Source: Neobacillus sp. WH10 (GTDB lineage: Bacteria > Bacillota > Bacilli > Bacillales > Cytobacillaceae). From it: a stretch of DNA of 64,000 nucleotides. Shown one piece after another: positions 44,817-53,571 of the stretch; position 1 is the stretch's first letter; the number at the start of each line of letters is the position of its first letter. Under the pieces are notes generated by a model that was not told the DNA's origin, did not search any database, and saw only the letters and a program-made list of their open reading frames with translations. Made by a program: the position numbers and the translations under genes. The stretch is taken from the NCBI RefSeq assembly GCF_030123405.1, contig NZ_CP126110.1, positions 4,960,001 to 5,024,000 on the forward strand, in the 5' to 3' direction.

Positions 44817-44906
44817 GATAAAACAAGAATATAGGATTATGTTCATGCAATAATCTTCTCATGATTTAAAAGGATATATTTTTTATTAATGCTGGAATAC
44901 TGAACA

Positions 44907-45884
44907 TCATTTCTTTTGTTTATAAAAATTCACAGTGGCTTCAGCCATCACAAGAATCTTATCGTGAAGTTCTTTAGGCTCGATCACCTTAATTTGATCA
45001 GCAAATCCCAATACGTATCCCTTTGCCTCGTCTTCTGTATCAAAAGAAAGCTTAACAGGTATCCATCCGTCCTGATTTTTATTTTCAATCTCTATACTTT
45101 GAACAAATCGGTCGGTGAATTGTAACCTTGGTAAAATAGACGGAGCAGCCTCCACCCACACTTCATATTTCGGCAAGTTCTCTAAAAAGGCTTTTGTTGA
45201 AGATCTCCAGTATTGAGCAAGATCAAAATCTTTTGGTCTTGCAAATGTTTCACTAATAGACTCCGCAGAATTAATCCGTGAGACCCTGTAATTTCGGATT
45301 TCATCATTATCTTTGAAAGCAATAAAGTACCAGCGACTCCCTTTGGCCACCAGTCCTAATGGCTTTACAACAACTTCATTCGTTATTCCGTCTGCACGTT
45401 GATATTCGATTTTTAATTTATTTTCTTTCCATATGGCATTTTTAAGGACTTCAAAGGCCGCCATTTTTTCTTTTCGCATTCGCCATGTACTCGTGTCAAC
45501 ATGAATGCGATTCCAAAAGTCTTTGGCATTTTCACGATAAGCTGCCGGAAGCGATGCTATCAGCTTATTCCTTGCTTCTTCAGAAGTCCGGCTTAAACCC
45601 AGGTCATCAAGCAATTGTTCAGATGGAGAAACAAATAAGGTGCGTATTTCAGATTCTTTTAAACCCGTTAAATTTGTTCGATAGCCCTCCAATAACGACC
45701 ACCCACCGTTCTTTCCACGCTCTGCAAAAACAGGGATACCGGTTCTGCTTAAGGCTTCCATATCTCGATAGATGGTTCGCTCGGAAACTTCCAATCTTAC
45801 CGATAATTCTTTAGCTGTCATTTGGCCTTGTGATTGTAATAACAATATAATGGATATTAGCCGATCTCCTCTCATCACACTCAC
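44907..45884 (-). CDS. WYL-domain HTH transcriptional regulator (YafY/DeoR-like)
   Basis: 325 residues: N-terminal winged helix (RLISIILLLQSQGQMTAKELSVRLEVSERTIYRDMEALS), a central WYL domain (RWYFIAFKDNDEIRNYRVSRI) and a C-terminal WCX segment. It is divergent from the SDR gene with 104 nt between starts and an inverted repeat in that space, so it probably controls the SDR and itself. Confidence 0.9.
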   Translation of the reverse strand: MSVMRGDRLISIILLLQSQGQMTAKELSVRLEVSERTIYRDMEALSRTGIPVFAERGKNGGWSLLEGYRTNLTGLKESEIRTLFVSPSEQLLDDLGLSRTSEEARNKLIASLPAAYRENAKDFWNRIHVDTSTWRMRKEKMAAFEVLKNAIWKENKLKIEYQRADGITNEVVVKPLGLVAKGSRWYFIAFKDNDEIRNYRVSRINSAESISETFARPKDFDLAQYWRSSTKAFLENLPKYEVWVEAAPSILPRLQFTDRFVQSIEIENKNQDGWIPVKLSFDTEDEAKGYVLGFADQIKVIEPKELHDKILVMAEATVNFYKQKK

Positions 45885-45921
45885 CTTTTTTATTGATTTA
45901 TTATATCTATTTAAAAAAATA

Positions 45922-45936
45922 TGACAAAGGATGTCA
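45922..45936. promoter_or_regulatory. Candidate operator between WYL regulator and SDR
   Basis: TGACA and TGTCA half-sites separated by five bases lie midway between the two divergent starts. Confidence 0.4.
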
Positions 45937-45988
45937 AGAATACTCCGTTATGATGAATACATCTTACAATATGAAAGGAATGAGAAAC

Positions 45989-46822
45989 ATGAAATCATTA
46001 AATGGAAAGGTAGCTCTTGTAACTGGAGGGAGCAGGGGCGCTGGTCGCGGCATTGCCGTTGAATTAGGAAAAGCTGGAGCAACGGTTTATGTCACGGGAC
46101 GTAGTACCAAAGGGAATTCTACAAATGATTGGCCTGGAACTATAGATGATACAGTTTCACAAATTGAAGCCTCTGGCGGAAAAGGAATAGCGGTTCGTTG
46201 TGATCATACGAACGATTCAGAAACGGAATCAGTAATCACCCAAATTCGTAAGGAACAAGGAAAGTTAGATATTCTTGTCAATAATGTGTGGGGAGCGCAT
46301 GATCTTGGAGTTGAATACAAGCCTTTTTGGGAATTGCCTTTGAAACATTGGGATACGATGTTTACTGCCGGTGTGCGTGCCCAGTTAGCAACAAATCACT
46401 TCGCCATTCCATTACTTCGTGAGAATAAACAAGGCCTTATCGTACACACCACTTTTTGGGATGATGATAAATACACTGGACAATTTTATTATGATTTAGC
46501 CAAGAATTCATTAATTCGCATGGCTTATGGGCTATCCATTGAATTAAAACAAGACAATATTGCCGTTCTTGCCGTTTCACCCGGTTTTATGAGAACAGAA
46601 CTTGTGTTAAAAGGCCATAATATAAAGGAAGAACATTGGCAGGAATCTGAAGAATTAAACAGAACTGAAACACCTTATTATATTGGACGAGGAATAAAAG
46701 CATTGGCTAGTGATCCCAATATAATTGAGAAGAGCGGGCAGGTGCTCAGAGTCGCTGATTTAGCCAAAGAATATCTGTTCACCGATATAGATGGCCGATA
46801 CATTCCGCCATTTAAATTATAG
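45989..46822 (+). CDS. Short-chain dehydrogenase/reductase
   Basis: 277 residues from ATG 45989 (AAAGGAATGAG upstream); a longer frame to 45893 has no site and crosses the candidate operator. Rossmann motif TGGSRGAGRGIA at about 11-22, NNVWG in place of NNAG, and the YYDLAK catalytic Tyr/Lys pair. The usual serine is replaced in a TTFWDD context, so the active site is slightly unusual. NAD(P)-dependent oxidoreductase of unknown substrate, paired with the WYL regulator. Confidence 0.88.
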   Translation: MKSLNGKVALVTGGSRGAGRGIAVELGKAGATVYVTGRSTKGNSTNDWPGTIDDTVSQIEASGGKGIAVRCDHTNDSETESVITQIRKEQGKLDILVNNVWGAHDLGVEYKPFWELPLKHWDTMFTAGVRAQLATNHFAIPLLRENKQGLIVHTTFWDDDKYTGQFYYDLAKNSLIRMAYGLSIELKQDNIAVLAVSPGFMRTELVLKGHNIKEEHWQESEELNRTETPYYIGRGIKALASDPNIIEKSGQVLRVADLAKEYLFTDIDGRYIPPFKL

Positions 46823-46894
46823 AGTTCAATTCTTAATCAGATAAGTGTCTATAATGGTATCCGCTGACTTGTTCATCTCATAAAGCAAAGAGAA

Positions 46895-46943
46895 AAAACA
46901 CACATTAGATTACATTTATTGTAATTAATAATGTGTGTTTTTT
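46895..46943 (+). terminator. Terminator after SDR gene
   Basis: 13-bp arms AAAACACACATTA and TAATGTGTGTTTT, followed by TT. It is symmetrical, so it may also serve the convergent hydrolase gene at 47100. Confidence 0.75.
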
Positions 46944-47099
46944 AAATAACTTGATTGTCACTTAACAAATCCGCTGTAACTTTCAAACAAAGTTTGACCA
47001 AAATTGCCTCACAAACCCATATTTTTCAATAGGTAAAAATAATCCATTTTAAAAAACTAATTAAACTTGTTAAATCTTATCCCTCCGTAAATCTAATAC

Positions 47100-47711
47100 C
47101 TATTTGAGTATTACCTTGCGATACCATTTCGCTGCTACTTCGACTTCTTGGACAGTTAATTGATGACCTCTTTCCTCCCAATGAAGTTCCACATTGGCAT
47201 TCGCCTTTTCTAATAACGATTGTAGTTCAACTGATTCCATTGGTGAACAGATGGGATCATTCGTTCCAGCTGCAATAAACACAGACTTACCTGATAAATC
47301 TGGAAGATCAATTCCTTTTCTCGGTACCATTGGATGATGAAGAATCGCACCCTTTAATGAATTTTGATAATGAAATAATAAACTCGCTGCTATATTAGCT
47401 CCATTTGAGTATCCAATTGCAATAATATTATCTCGATTGAAATCATACTTTTCTGCCGCTTCATCAAGAAACTCATTTAATTCTTTCGTTCGAAAAATAA
47501 GATCTTCTTCATCAAAGACTCCTTCAGCCAATCTTCTGAAGAATCGAGGCATTCCATTTTCTAATACATTTCCACGTACGCTCAAAACGTTTGCTTCATC
47601 ATCAATTCTTCCCGCAAGAGGTAACAGGTCTAATTCATTCCCACCAGTTCCGTGAAGCAATAGTAATGTTGGTTTTGTTGAATCTTTTCCCTTGTTAAAT
47701 ATATGTTTCAT
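47100..47711 (-). CDS. mhqD: MhqD-like alpha/beta hydrolase (carboxylesterase/phospholipase family)
   Basis: 203 residues from ATG 47711 with GGAGGG upstream. Alpha/beta hydrolase features: LLLHGTGGNELDLLPLA (oxyanion region), nucleophile elbow GYSNGANIA, an Asp in AGTNDPICS and a His in ERGHQLT. The start overlaps the stop of the upstream dioxygenase. In B. subtilis mhqD is part of the MhqR-controlled response to quinones and catechols; the same partners are present here. Confidence 0.82.
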   Translation of the reverse strand: MKHIFNKGKDSTKPTLLLLHGTGGNELDLLPLAGRIDDEANVLSVRGNVLENGMPRFFRRLAEGVFDEEDLIFRTKELNEFLDEAAEKYDFNRDNIIAIGYSNGANIAASLLFHYQNSLKGAILHHPMVPRKGIDLPDLSGKSVFIAAGTNDPICSPMESVELQSLLEKANANVELHWEERGHQLTVQEVEVAAKWYRKVILK

Positions 47712-48655
47712 CAATTATCTCCCTCCAGAACGCGAACCTCCACAGGAGGCAAGGTTTCTTCTAATTCTTCTCGTTTTGACTCTAACCATGATGGTAGCAT
47801 GAGTTTTTTTCCAAGTTCGGCAAGTGGTTCATCAACCGAAAAACCTGGTAGATCTGTCGCTATTTCAAAGAGGATCCCTCCTTCTTCATGAAAGTACACT
47901 GCTTTGAAATAGTTTCGTTCACGAATTTCTGTCGGATAATACCCTTTATCTTGGAGTAGTGATCTCCATCTTAGAAGGTCTTCTTCATCCCTCGCTCTCC
48001 ATGCTATATGGTGAACCGTTCCGGCTCCCATCAGCCCTCTGACTGAAGGATTTAAGTGAATATCAATGGTGTTTCCAACATTTCCTTCAGACTTAAATCT
48101 TAGAAATTCATTTTCTTGACCAATGCAATCTAACCCTAAAATATTTTCTAGAACATCCGTTGTCTTATGTGGCTGTGCCGAAAATAGAACCGCACCGCCA
48201 AATCCTTTAATAGCATTTTCTGATTGAACTCCTCCAAAGTTCCAAGTATTCATTGAACCTTCATTTCTTTCTATCAGTTCTAGTTCGAGTCCATCGGGAT
48301 CATTAAATTTCAAATATCTTTCACCAAAGCGAACAGAGGAACTAAATTCAATACCAAATTTTTTCAAACGGTTCTCCCAAAAATTAATTGAACCTGTTGG
48401 AACAATATAACTTGTGACTCCTACCTGACCGGTTCCAATTCGACCTTTTAGCTGTTTAGCCCACGGAAAAAATGTTATAACAGTGCCTGGTTGACCCGTT
48501 TCATTCCCAAAATAAAGATGGTACACTTCTGGACGATCAAAATTAATTGTTTTTTTTTCTAGTCGTAACCCAAGCACGCCTGCATAAAAGTCTATAGTTC
48601 GTTGAGCATCGTTTACCATAGCTGAGATATGATGGATACCTGCTGTTTTTTGCAT
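47711..48655 (-). CDS. MhqO-like ring-cleaving dioxygenase/glyoxalase (copy 1)
   Basis: 314 residues with two vicinal-oxygen-chelate modules. Metal ligands are in GIHHISAMV and TVHHIAWRA, with a glutamate in the second module (GILFEIATD). The family thiol-independently handles hydroquinones and catechols. Paralogous to the gene at 49326-50264, from which it is separated by a flavin reductase-like gene. It is the third gene of a likely four-gene transcript. Confidence 0.87.
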   Translation of the reverse strand: MQKTAGIHHISAMVNDAQRTIDFYAGVLGLRLEKKTINFDRPEVYHLYFGNETGQPGTVITFFPWAKQLKGRIGTGQVGVTSYIVPTGSINFWENRLKKFGIEFSSSVRFGERYLKFNDPDGLELELIERNEGSMNTWNFGGVQSENAIKGFGGAVLFSAQPHKTTDVLENILGLDCIGQENEFLRFKSEGNVGNTIDIHLNPSVRGLMGAGTVHHIAWRARDEEDLLRWRSLLQDKGYYPTEIRERNYFKAVYFHEEGGILFEIATDLPGFSVDEPLAELGKKLMLPSWLESKREELEETLPPVEVRVLEGDN

Positions 48656-48694
48656 TTTATCCTCTCCATTTCATCAATGGGATATTATAAGGAA

Positions 48695-49312
48695 CTATTT
48701 AGGTCTTGCAATTTCAAAAATCTCACCAATTTTAGCGTAATTATTTCCAGCCAATCGACTTAAAGCAGCTAAACCCCTTGGATCAATTCTACCATTTTCA
48801 TAAATGTCATTTTCAATATGAAATTGTACAACTTTTCCTATAATAAAATCACACCCTGGTGTAGCCAAGCCTCCCAATTCCAAGGAATGCTCTAATGAAC
48901 ATTCCATTCGAATTTTTGCTTCCTTTATACCTGGTACAGAAATCTTTGCACTTTCTACTGGAGTTAAGTTAGCTAACTCAATCTCACTTTGATGAGGAGG
49001 AAGGCTTGCAGCTGTCCTATTTATTTTTTCAACATTTTCTTCGTCAACGATATGGACCACAAATTGTTTGGACTCGATGATGTTTCTCGCTGTATCCTTT
49101 TGTCTCCCTGATAAACGTTGGATAGATAATGAAATCATAGGGGGATTGGATGATACGATATTAAAATAACTAAATGGCGCACCGTTCAAAACACCATCTT
49201 TCGAAATCGTTGTGACGAAAGCAATTGGTCTTGGGATAATGCTTCCAATTAGTAATTTATAATTTTCTCTTTCGGTATTTTGGGTTGGGTCGATCGAAAG
49301 CAATGAAATCAT
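48695..49312 (-). CDS. Flavin reductase-like FMN-binding protein
   Basis: 205 residues of the flavin reductase/flavoredoxin fold: LIGSIIPRPIAFVTT at the N-terminus, LNGAPFSYFNIVSSNPPM and DTARNIIESKQFVVHIV. It probably binds FMN and reduces flavin or quinone-type acceptors. It lies 13 nt after the upstream dioxygenase gene and replaces the nitroreductase found in the B. subtilis mhqNOD operon. Confidence 0.85.
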   Translation of the reverse strand: MISLLSIDPTQNTERENYKLLIGSIIPRPIAFVTTISKDGVLNGAPFSYFNIVSSNPPMISLSIQRLSGRQKDTARNIIESKQFVVHIVDEENVEKINRTAASLPPHQSEIELANLTPVESAKISVPGIKEAKIRMECSLEHSLELGGLATPGCDFIIGKVVQFHIENDIYENGRIDPRGLAALSRLAGNNYAKIGEIFEIARPK

Positions 49313-49325
49313 TCCTTTCTTCTTA

Positions 49326-50264
49326 TCAATCTAATTTTCTTACTTCAAATGGCAGTAAACCTCGTTCTATCTGCGCTCTAACTTGTTCATATTGCTTCGG
49401 CAACATCAATTTATCTCCCATTGTCGCTACGGATTCATCATGAGCGAATCCTGGAGGATCCGTTGCAATTTCAAAAAGGATTTCCCCATGTTCTCTGAAG
49501 TAAATAGCATTAAAATAATTCCTATCCTGTACAGGGGTCACTCCGTATCCATTACGCTCAACAAACCGTTTCCAATCTTGTTGATCTTCGTCATCACTTG
49601 CCCGCCATGCAATATGGTGTACAGTACCTACACCCATTTGCCCGCGTCCAATAGGAGTTAATTTAAGGTCGATAACATTTCCGATATCCGCCGTAGAACG
49701 ATAACGAGCGAAATCTCCTTCTTTACCGACTAATTCAAGTCCCATTACTTTTTCTAACAATTCAGCCGTTTTGTTAGGCTGGGTCGATAATAACGTAGCT
49801 CCACCAAAGCCTTTTATAGCAACATCAGGTGTTACATCTCCGAAAGTCCATGTATTGACTTCTCCTTCTTCTCTCTCCACAATTTCCAAGTGAAGTCCAT
49901 GCGGATCATCAAATTCCAAATACTGTTCTCCAAAGCGTTCCATTTTAGTAAAAGGAACATTGAATTTTTCTAGTCTTTTTTCCCAAAACTCAATGGCACC
50001 TTTTGGAACAACATAAGAAGTGACACCAACTTGACCGTCTCCAATGATTCCTTGACGAGCTCCTGCCCATGGAAAGAATGTAATAATTGTTCCTGGTTTT
50101 CCACCTTCATTACCGAAATAAAGGTGATAGGTACCTGGATCATCAAAATTGACAGTTTGTTTGACTAAGCGCAAACCCAATACCCCTGCATAAAAATCCA
50201 CGTTTTCTTGCGGATGACCGACAATTGCTGTAATATGGTGAATCCCCATTGTTTTCTTACTCAT
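49326..50264 (-). CDS. mhqO: MhqO-like ring-cleaving dioxygenase/glyoxalase (copy 2)
   Basis: 312 residues from ATG 50264 (GGGG 9 nt upstream; ATG 50285 rejected). Two vicinal-oxygen-chelate modules with GIHHITAIV, TVHHIAWRA and EILFEIATD metal ligands. It is first in the operon and directly behind an MhqR-type operator at 50374-50391. It should act on quinone or hydroquinone electrophiles. Confidence 0.9.
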   Translation of the reverse strand: MSKKTMGIHHITAIVGHPQENVDFYAGVLGLRLVKQTVNFDDPGTYHLYFGNEGGKPGTIITFFPWAGARQGIIGDGQVGVTSYVVPKGAIEFWEKRLEKFNVPFTKMERFGEQYLEFDDPHGLHLEIVEREEGEVNTWTFGDVTPDVAIKGFGGATLLSTQPNKTAELLEKVMGLELVGKEGDFARYRSTADIGNVIDLKLTPIGRGQMGVGTVHHIAWRASDDEDQQDWKRFVERNGYGVTPVQDRNYFNAIYFREHGEILFEIATDPPGFAHDESVATMGDKLMLPKQYEQVRAQIERGLLPFEVRKLD

Positions 50265-50373
50265 TTTTAACAACCCCTTTTTCATGTGAAATCCAGATAT
50301 ATAAAGATCTTTGATACCTTATTTTGTTCCTACTTATAAAATTAAAGTCTAATTAAGTTTATTTCAATTAAAG

Positions 50374-50391
50374 ATTCTCTGATTTGAGATA
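50374..50391. promoter_or_regulatory. MhqR-type operator upstream of dioxygenase operon
   Basis: On the minus strand TATCTCAAATCAGAGAAT, an imperfect match to the B. subtilis MhqR palindrome (tATCTcgaAtTCgAGATa). Confidence 0.6.
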
Positions 50392-50393
50392 TT

Positions 50394-50792
50394 TTAGAAT
50401 AAAAGTGTATCTAGAGCATATTGACCAGGACCAATTAACGCTATGCCTATTGCAACTGCAAGCAAAGTTAGGTTATATTCGTACCCATTGGATGTTGCCC
50501 ATAATCCATTTGCAGCATGCACCTTAACGATAGCCATTACCATGGTTCCTGCAATCATAATTCCTGCGAGTGGGGTTAAAAGTCCTAATACAAACAAAAC
50601 TCCACCAATAAGTTCTGCTAATCCTGCGAATAGAGCCATGGTTACACCTGGTTTCATGCCAATAGATTCAAACCAACCTCCTGTACCTTTTAGACCATAA
50701 CCACCAAACCACCCAAACAATTTTTGAGCACCGTGACCCACAAATAGTAAACCAATTACCAAACGAATTATTAATAAACCAATATTTATCAT
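50394..50792 (-). CDS. DoxX-family membrane protein (MhqP/CatD-like)
   Basis: 132 residues with four membrane spans and the DoxX signature LLFVGHGAQKLFGWFGG at the N-terminus. AGGAGG precedes ATG 50792, and a perfect MhqR-type palindrome lies 25 nt upstream. B. subtilis DoxX proteins MhqP and CatD belong to quinone/catechol responses, where they work with dioxygenases. Confidence 0.87.
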   Translation of the reverse strand: MINIGLLIIRLVIGLLFVGHGAQKLFGWFGGYGLKGTGGWFESIGMKPGVTMALFAGLAELIGGVLFVLGLLTPLAGIMIAGTMVMAIVKVHAANGLWATSNGYEYNLTLLAVAIGIALIGPGQYALDTLLF

Positions 50793-50816
50793 CTTAAAAT
50801 CCTCCTAAAATGTTTT

Positions 50817-50834
50817 TATCTCGAATTCGAGATA
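50817..50834. promoter_or_regulatory. MhqR-type operator upstream of doxX gene
   Basis: TATCTCGAATTCGAGATA, a perfect 18-bp palindrome identical to the B. subtilis MhqR consensus. Confidence 0.85.
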
Positions 50835-50856
50835 TTATTTTAAAAAAAATGCAATT

Positions 50857-51279
50857 TTATACTTTATTACTTACTTTTTTCAAAAGATGCACCAAAGTCT
50901 CTGCCTCATCAGAAATTAAGGAATCAAACATATCATCAACTAACTCATGATATTTTGGCATGATTTCCTCCATCAATGCATTTCCTTTATCAGTTAATGT
51001 TACATGTATAACTCTTCGGTCATCTCGACAGGCATTTCGACATAATAAACCTCTTTGTTCTAGCTTATCTATTACATAGGTCATCGAACCACTTGAGATT
51101 AATATGCAATTTCCAATTTGTTGAATCGTTTGTTTCCCTTTTTGGTAAAGGACCTCTAAAACAGAAAATTCCGTTATACTTAGGCTGCTTTTTGTCATTT
51201 CTTCCTTTATTCGCTCATGAATTGCTTTGGATGTTTGCATTAATACCAGAAAGGGCAAATTCGTGCATTTTCTCTCCAT
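50857..51279 (-). CDS. mhqR: MarR-family repressor, MhqR-like
   Basis: 140 residues from ATG 51279 (GGAGG 8 nt upstream). MarR winged helix: SITEFSVLEVLYQKGKQTIQQIGNCILISSGSMTYVIDKLEQRGLL then a DDRRVIHVTLT wing. Its own upstream region and two neighbouring promoters carry the MhqR palindrome, so it is the likely repressor of this electrophile-detoxification regulon. A cysteine pair (C68/C82 region) could sense quinones. Confidence 0.88.
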   Translation of the reverse strand: MERKCTNLPFLVLMQTSKAIHERIKEEMTKSSLSITEFSVLEVLYQKGKQTIQQIGNCILISSGSMTYVIDKLEQRGLLCRNACRDDRRVIHVTLTDKGNALMEEIMPKYHELVDDMFDSLISDEAETLVHLLKKVSNKV

Positions 51280-51309
51280 AGATATCACCTCCGAAATCTT
51301 GAATTAAAA

Positions 51310-51327
51310 TATCTTGAATCTGAGATA
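51310..51327. promoter_or_regulatory. MhqR-type operator upstream of marR gene
   Basis: TATCTTGAATCTGAGATA, a near-palindromic variant of the operator, 31 nt before the marR start; suggests autoregulation. In the rest of 51328-51661 there is only the rbs terminator. Confidence 0.75.
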
Positions 51328-51609
51328 ATAATAATACATATATTTTTTCTTGTCAATAACCTTTTTTATTTTTGTATTTCATTTTTCTATAATTTCTCCA
51401 TTTTAGATGACTTAAAATTAATACAGGGTAGTTCTTTCTCCAAAGATCTCAGGTAAAAACCATTAGAATGGAAGAATCAGCTTGATTGATAGTAACCACT
51501 ATGAAGTATTCATTTCATGTTCTAATAAAATTGGCGTCTCTGTAAATTGTAGAAATGCCTCCTACTCGCTTGTCGCACAATGAAAAGGTGATCTAATGAA
51601 TGATAAAAA

Positions 51610-51655
51610 AGAAAGGCCTGTCCCATAATCAAAACTCGATTTGAGACAGTCCCTT
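51610..51655 (-). terminator. Terminator of the rbs operon
   Basis: Read on the minus strand an imperfect stem (AAGGGACTGTCTCA with TGGGACAGGCCTT) is followed by CTTTTTT. It lies 7 nt after the rbsB stop. Confidence 0.75.
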
Positions 51656-51661
51656 CATACA

Positions 51662-52594
51662 TTATTTTACAAGTTCTAATTTTACAGGAATATTTTGATC
51701 TACTTTCTCGCCTTTAGCAACTTTTAGTGCTGTTTCAATTGCAGTTTTACCAATATCAGCTGGTTTTTGAGCAATTGTACCCGCCATTTGACCATCTTTT
51801 ACTGCTTTAACAGCATCATCTGTTGCATCGAAGCCTACGACTACAATATTTTTCAGCCCCGCAGCTTGAATTGCCTTAAGAGCACCAAGTGCCATTTCAT
51901 CGTTATGAGCAAACACACCGACAATGTCTTTGTTTCCTTGTAAAATATTTTCCATAACGCTTAGACCTTTTGCACGATCGAAATCTGCTGGCTGTTTAGC
52001 AACCACTTTTACATCTGTTGCTTTATCAATCACATTGTGGAACCCTTTGCCGCGGTCACGTGCTGCTGAAGATCCTGGGATCCCTTCGAGTTCAACAATT
52101 TTTCCCTTTTTGCCGATTTTTTCAAGTAGGAACTCTGCTGCCATTTGACCTCCAGCAACGTTATCTGAAGCAACGTGAGAAACGACCTTGCCGCCTTCAG
52201 CAGAACGGTCAACTGTTATAACAGGAATATTGGCATTATTAGCAGATTCAATAGCAGGTGTAACGGCCGCTGAATCAGTTGGGTTTACTAAAATAACATC
52301 AACCTTTTTTTGAATTAAATCTTCAATACCAGATGCTTGTTTTGCAGGGTCATCTTGCGCATCAACTGAAATAAGTTTAATTTTATTCTCTTTCGCAGCT
52401 TTTTCAGCCCCTTCTTTTAACGTTACAAAGAAAGGATTGTTTAACGTTGATATAGATAGACCTACTGTAATCTCTTTGTTTCCATCCTTCTTTGATTCAG
52501 CCTTTTGTTCACCTGGTGCTTTTGTTGAACAACCTGCCAATAGCGACATACTAAGTACTCCGACTGCTAAGCTTTTAAATAAAGTTGACTTCAT
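51662..52594 (-). CDS. rbsB: Ribose ABC transporter substrate-binding lipoprotein
   Basis: 310 residues. Lipobox LLAGC, then the type I binding-protein fold: VGLSISTLNNPFFVTLKEGA, DLIQKKVDVILVNPTDSAAV, GVFAHNDEMALGALKAIQ. Last gene of a complete rbsRKDACB operon. GGGAGG precedes ATG 52594. Captures D-ribose outside the membrane. Confidence 0.93.
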   Translation of the reverse strand: MKSTLFKSLAVGVLSMSLLAGCSTKAPGEQKAESKKDGNKEITVGLSISTLNNPFFVTLKEGAEKAAKENKIKLISVDAQDDPAKQASGIEDLIQKKVDVILVNPTDSAAVTPAIESANNANIPVITVDRSAEGGKVVSHVASDNVAGGQMAAEFLLEKIGKKGKIVELEGIPGSSAARDRGKGFHNVIDKATDVKVVAKQPADFDRAKGLSVMENILQGNKDIVGVFAHNDEMALGALKAIQAAGLKNIVVVGFDATDDAVKAVKDGQMAGTIAQKPADIGKTAIETALKVAKGEKVDQNIPVKLELVK

Positions 52595-52631
52595 GGTGTT
52601 CTTTCCTCCCTATTTATATAATTGGTATTGC

Positions 52632-53570
52632 TTACTTAGATTTTTTTCGGTCTAAAAGGACAGCTAGTAGAATAACAGAACCTTTGACCACTTGTTGATA
52701 AAAAGAAGATACCTCTAACAAATTCAATCCGTTGTTTAGGACACCGATAATCATTGCCCCAATTAGAGTACCGAAGATCCAGCCTCTACCACCAGAAAGA
52801 CTTGTTCCACCTAAAACAACTGCTGCGATAGCATCAAGCTCATATCCAACGCCAGCATTTGCTTGTGCTGAATTTAAACGTGATGTTAGTATGATTCCTG
52901 CTAAAGCAGCCAGCACCCCACTAATTGTGTAAATCATAATTTTGATTTTATCCACTTTAATACCGGACAAAATAGAGGCTTCTTCATTACCGCCAATTGC
53001 ATATACGCGGCGTCCAAAAGCTGTTTTCTTAAGGATGAAATACAAGATTGCAAAAACGATAATCATCCAAATAACTGGAATTGGAATAAAGAAAAAGTAA
53101 CCTGCTCCAAGTAAAGAAAATGATTCGGATCCAAACCCTGTGATCGGTCTACCTTCTGTATACACAAGCGTTAATCCACGAAATATTGTCATAGTTGCTA
53201 AGGTTGCAATGAACGGCGCAACTTTACCTTTTGAAATTATAATCCCGTTAACAGCGCCCATAGCTGCCCCTAGTAAAAGTCCAATCACAATAGCTAGAAA
53301 TGGATCCATTCCCCCAGTCATTAATCCAGCTGTTAAAGCTCCAGATAATGCAAGTATTGATCCTACTGATAAATCAATTCCACCTGTTAAAATAACAAAC
53401 GTCATTCCAAAAGCAATAAGTGCGTTAATTGACACTTGTCGAAGCACATTTAAGATATTATTCATGGTTAAGAAGTCACTATTCATTACTGATAAAATAA
53501 CCGTAATGATGATTAGTCCAATTACCGGACCCATCTGTTGTAAATTAATTGAGCGTTTTGACGTTAGCAC
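52632..53570 (-). CDS. rbsC: Ribose ABC transporter permease
   Basis: 312 residues from GTG 53570, chosen because GGGAGG lies 7 nt upstream inside the rbsA end and only one base separates it from the rbsA stop; ATG 53594 would overlap rbsA and lacks a site. Signature GGIDLSVGSILALSG and DAIAAVVLGGTSLSGG. Homodimeric membrane channel. Confidence 0.93.
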   Translation of the reverse strand: MLTSKRSINLQQMGPVIGLIIITVILSVMNSDFLTMNNILNVLRQVSINALIAFGMTFVILTGGIDLSVGSILALSGALTAGLMTGGMDPFLAIVIGLLLGAAMGAVNGIIISKGKVAPFIATLATMTIFRGLTLVYTEGRPITGFGSESFSLLGAGYFFFIPIPVIWMIIVFAILYFILKKTAFGRRVYAIGGNEEASILSGIKVDKIKIMIYTISGVLAALAGIILTSRLNSAQANAGVGYELDAIAAVVLGGTSLSGGRGWIFGTLIGAMIIGVLNNGLNLLEVSSFYQQVVKGSVILLAVLLDRKKSK

Positions 53571-53571
53571 G

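Noticed and set aside
43616..44853. Several overlapping open frames of 77-201 codons in the 52-bp repeat region
   Set aside because: They arise because the repeat lacks stops in several frames; 52 is not a multiple of 3, so the three frames carry the same peptide series in rotation. No ribosome binding site or independent support.
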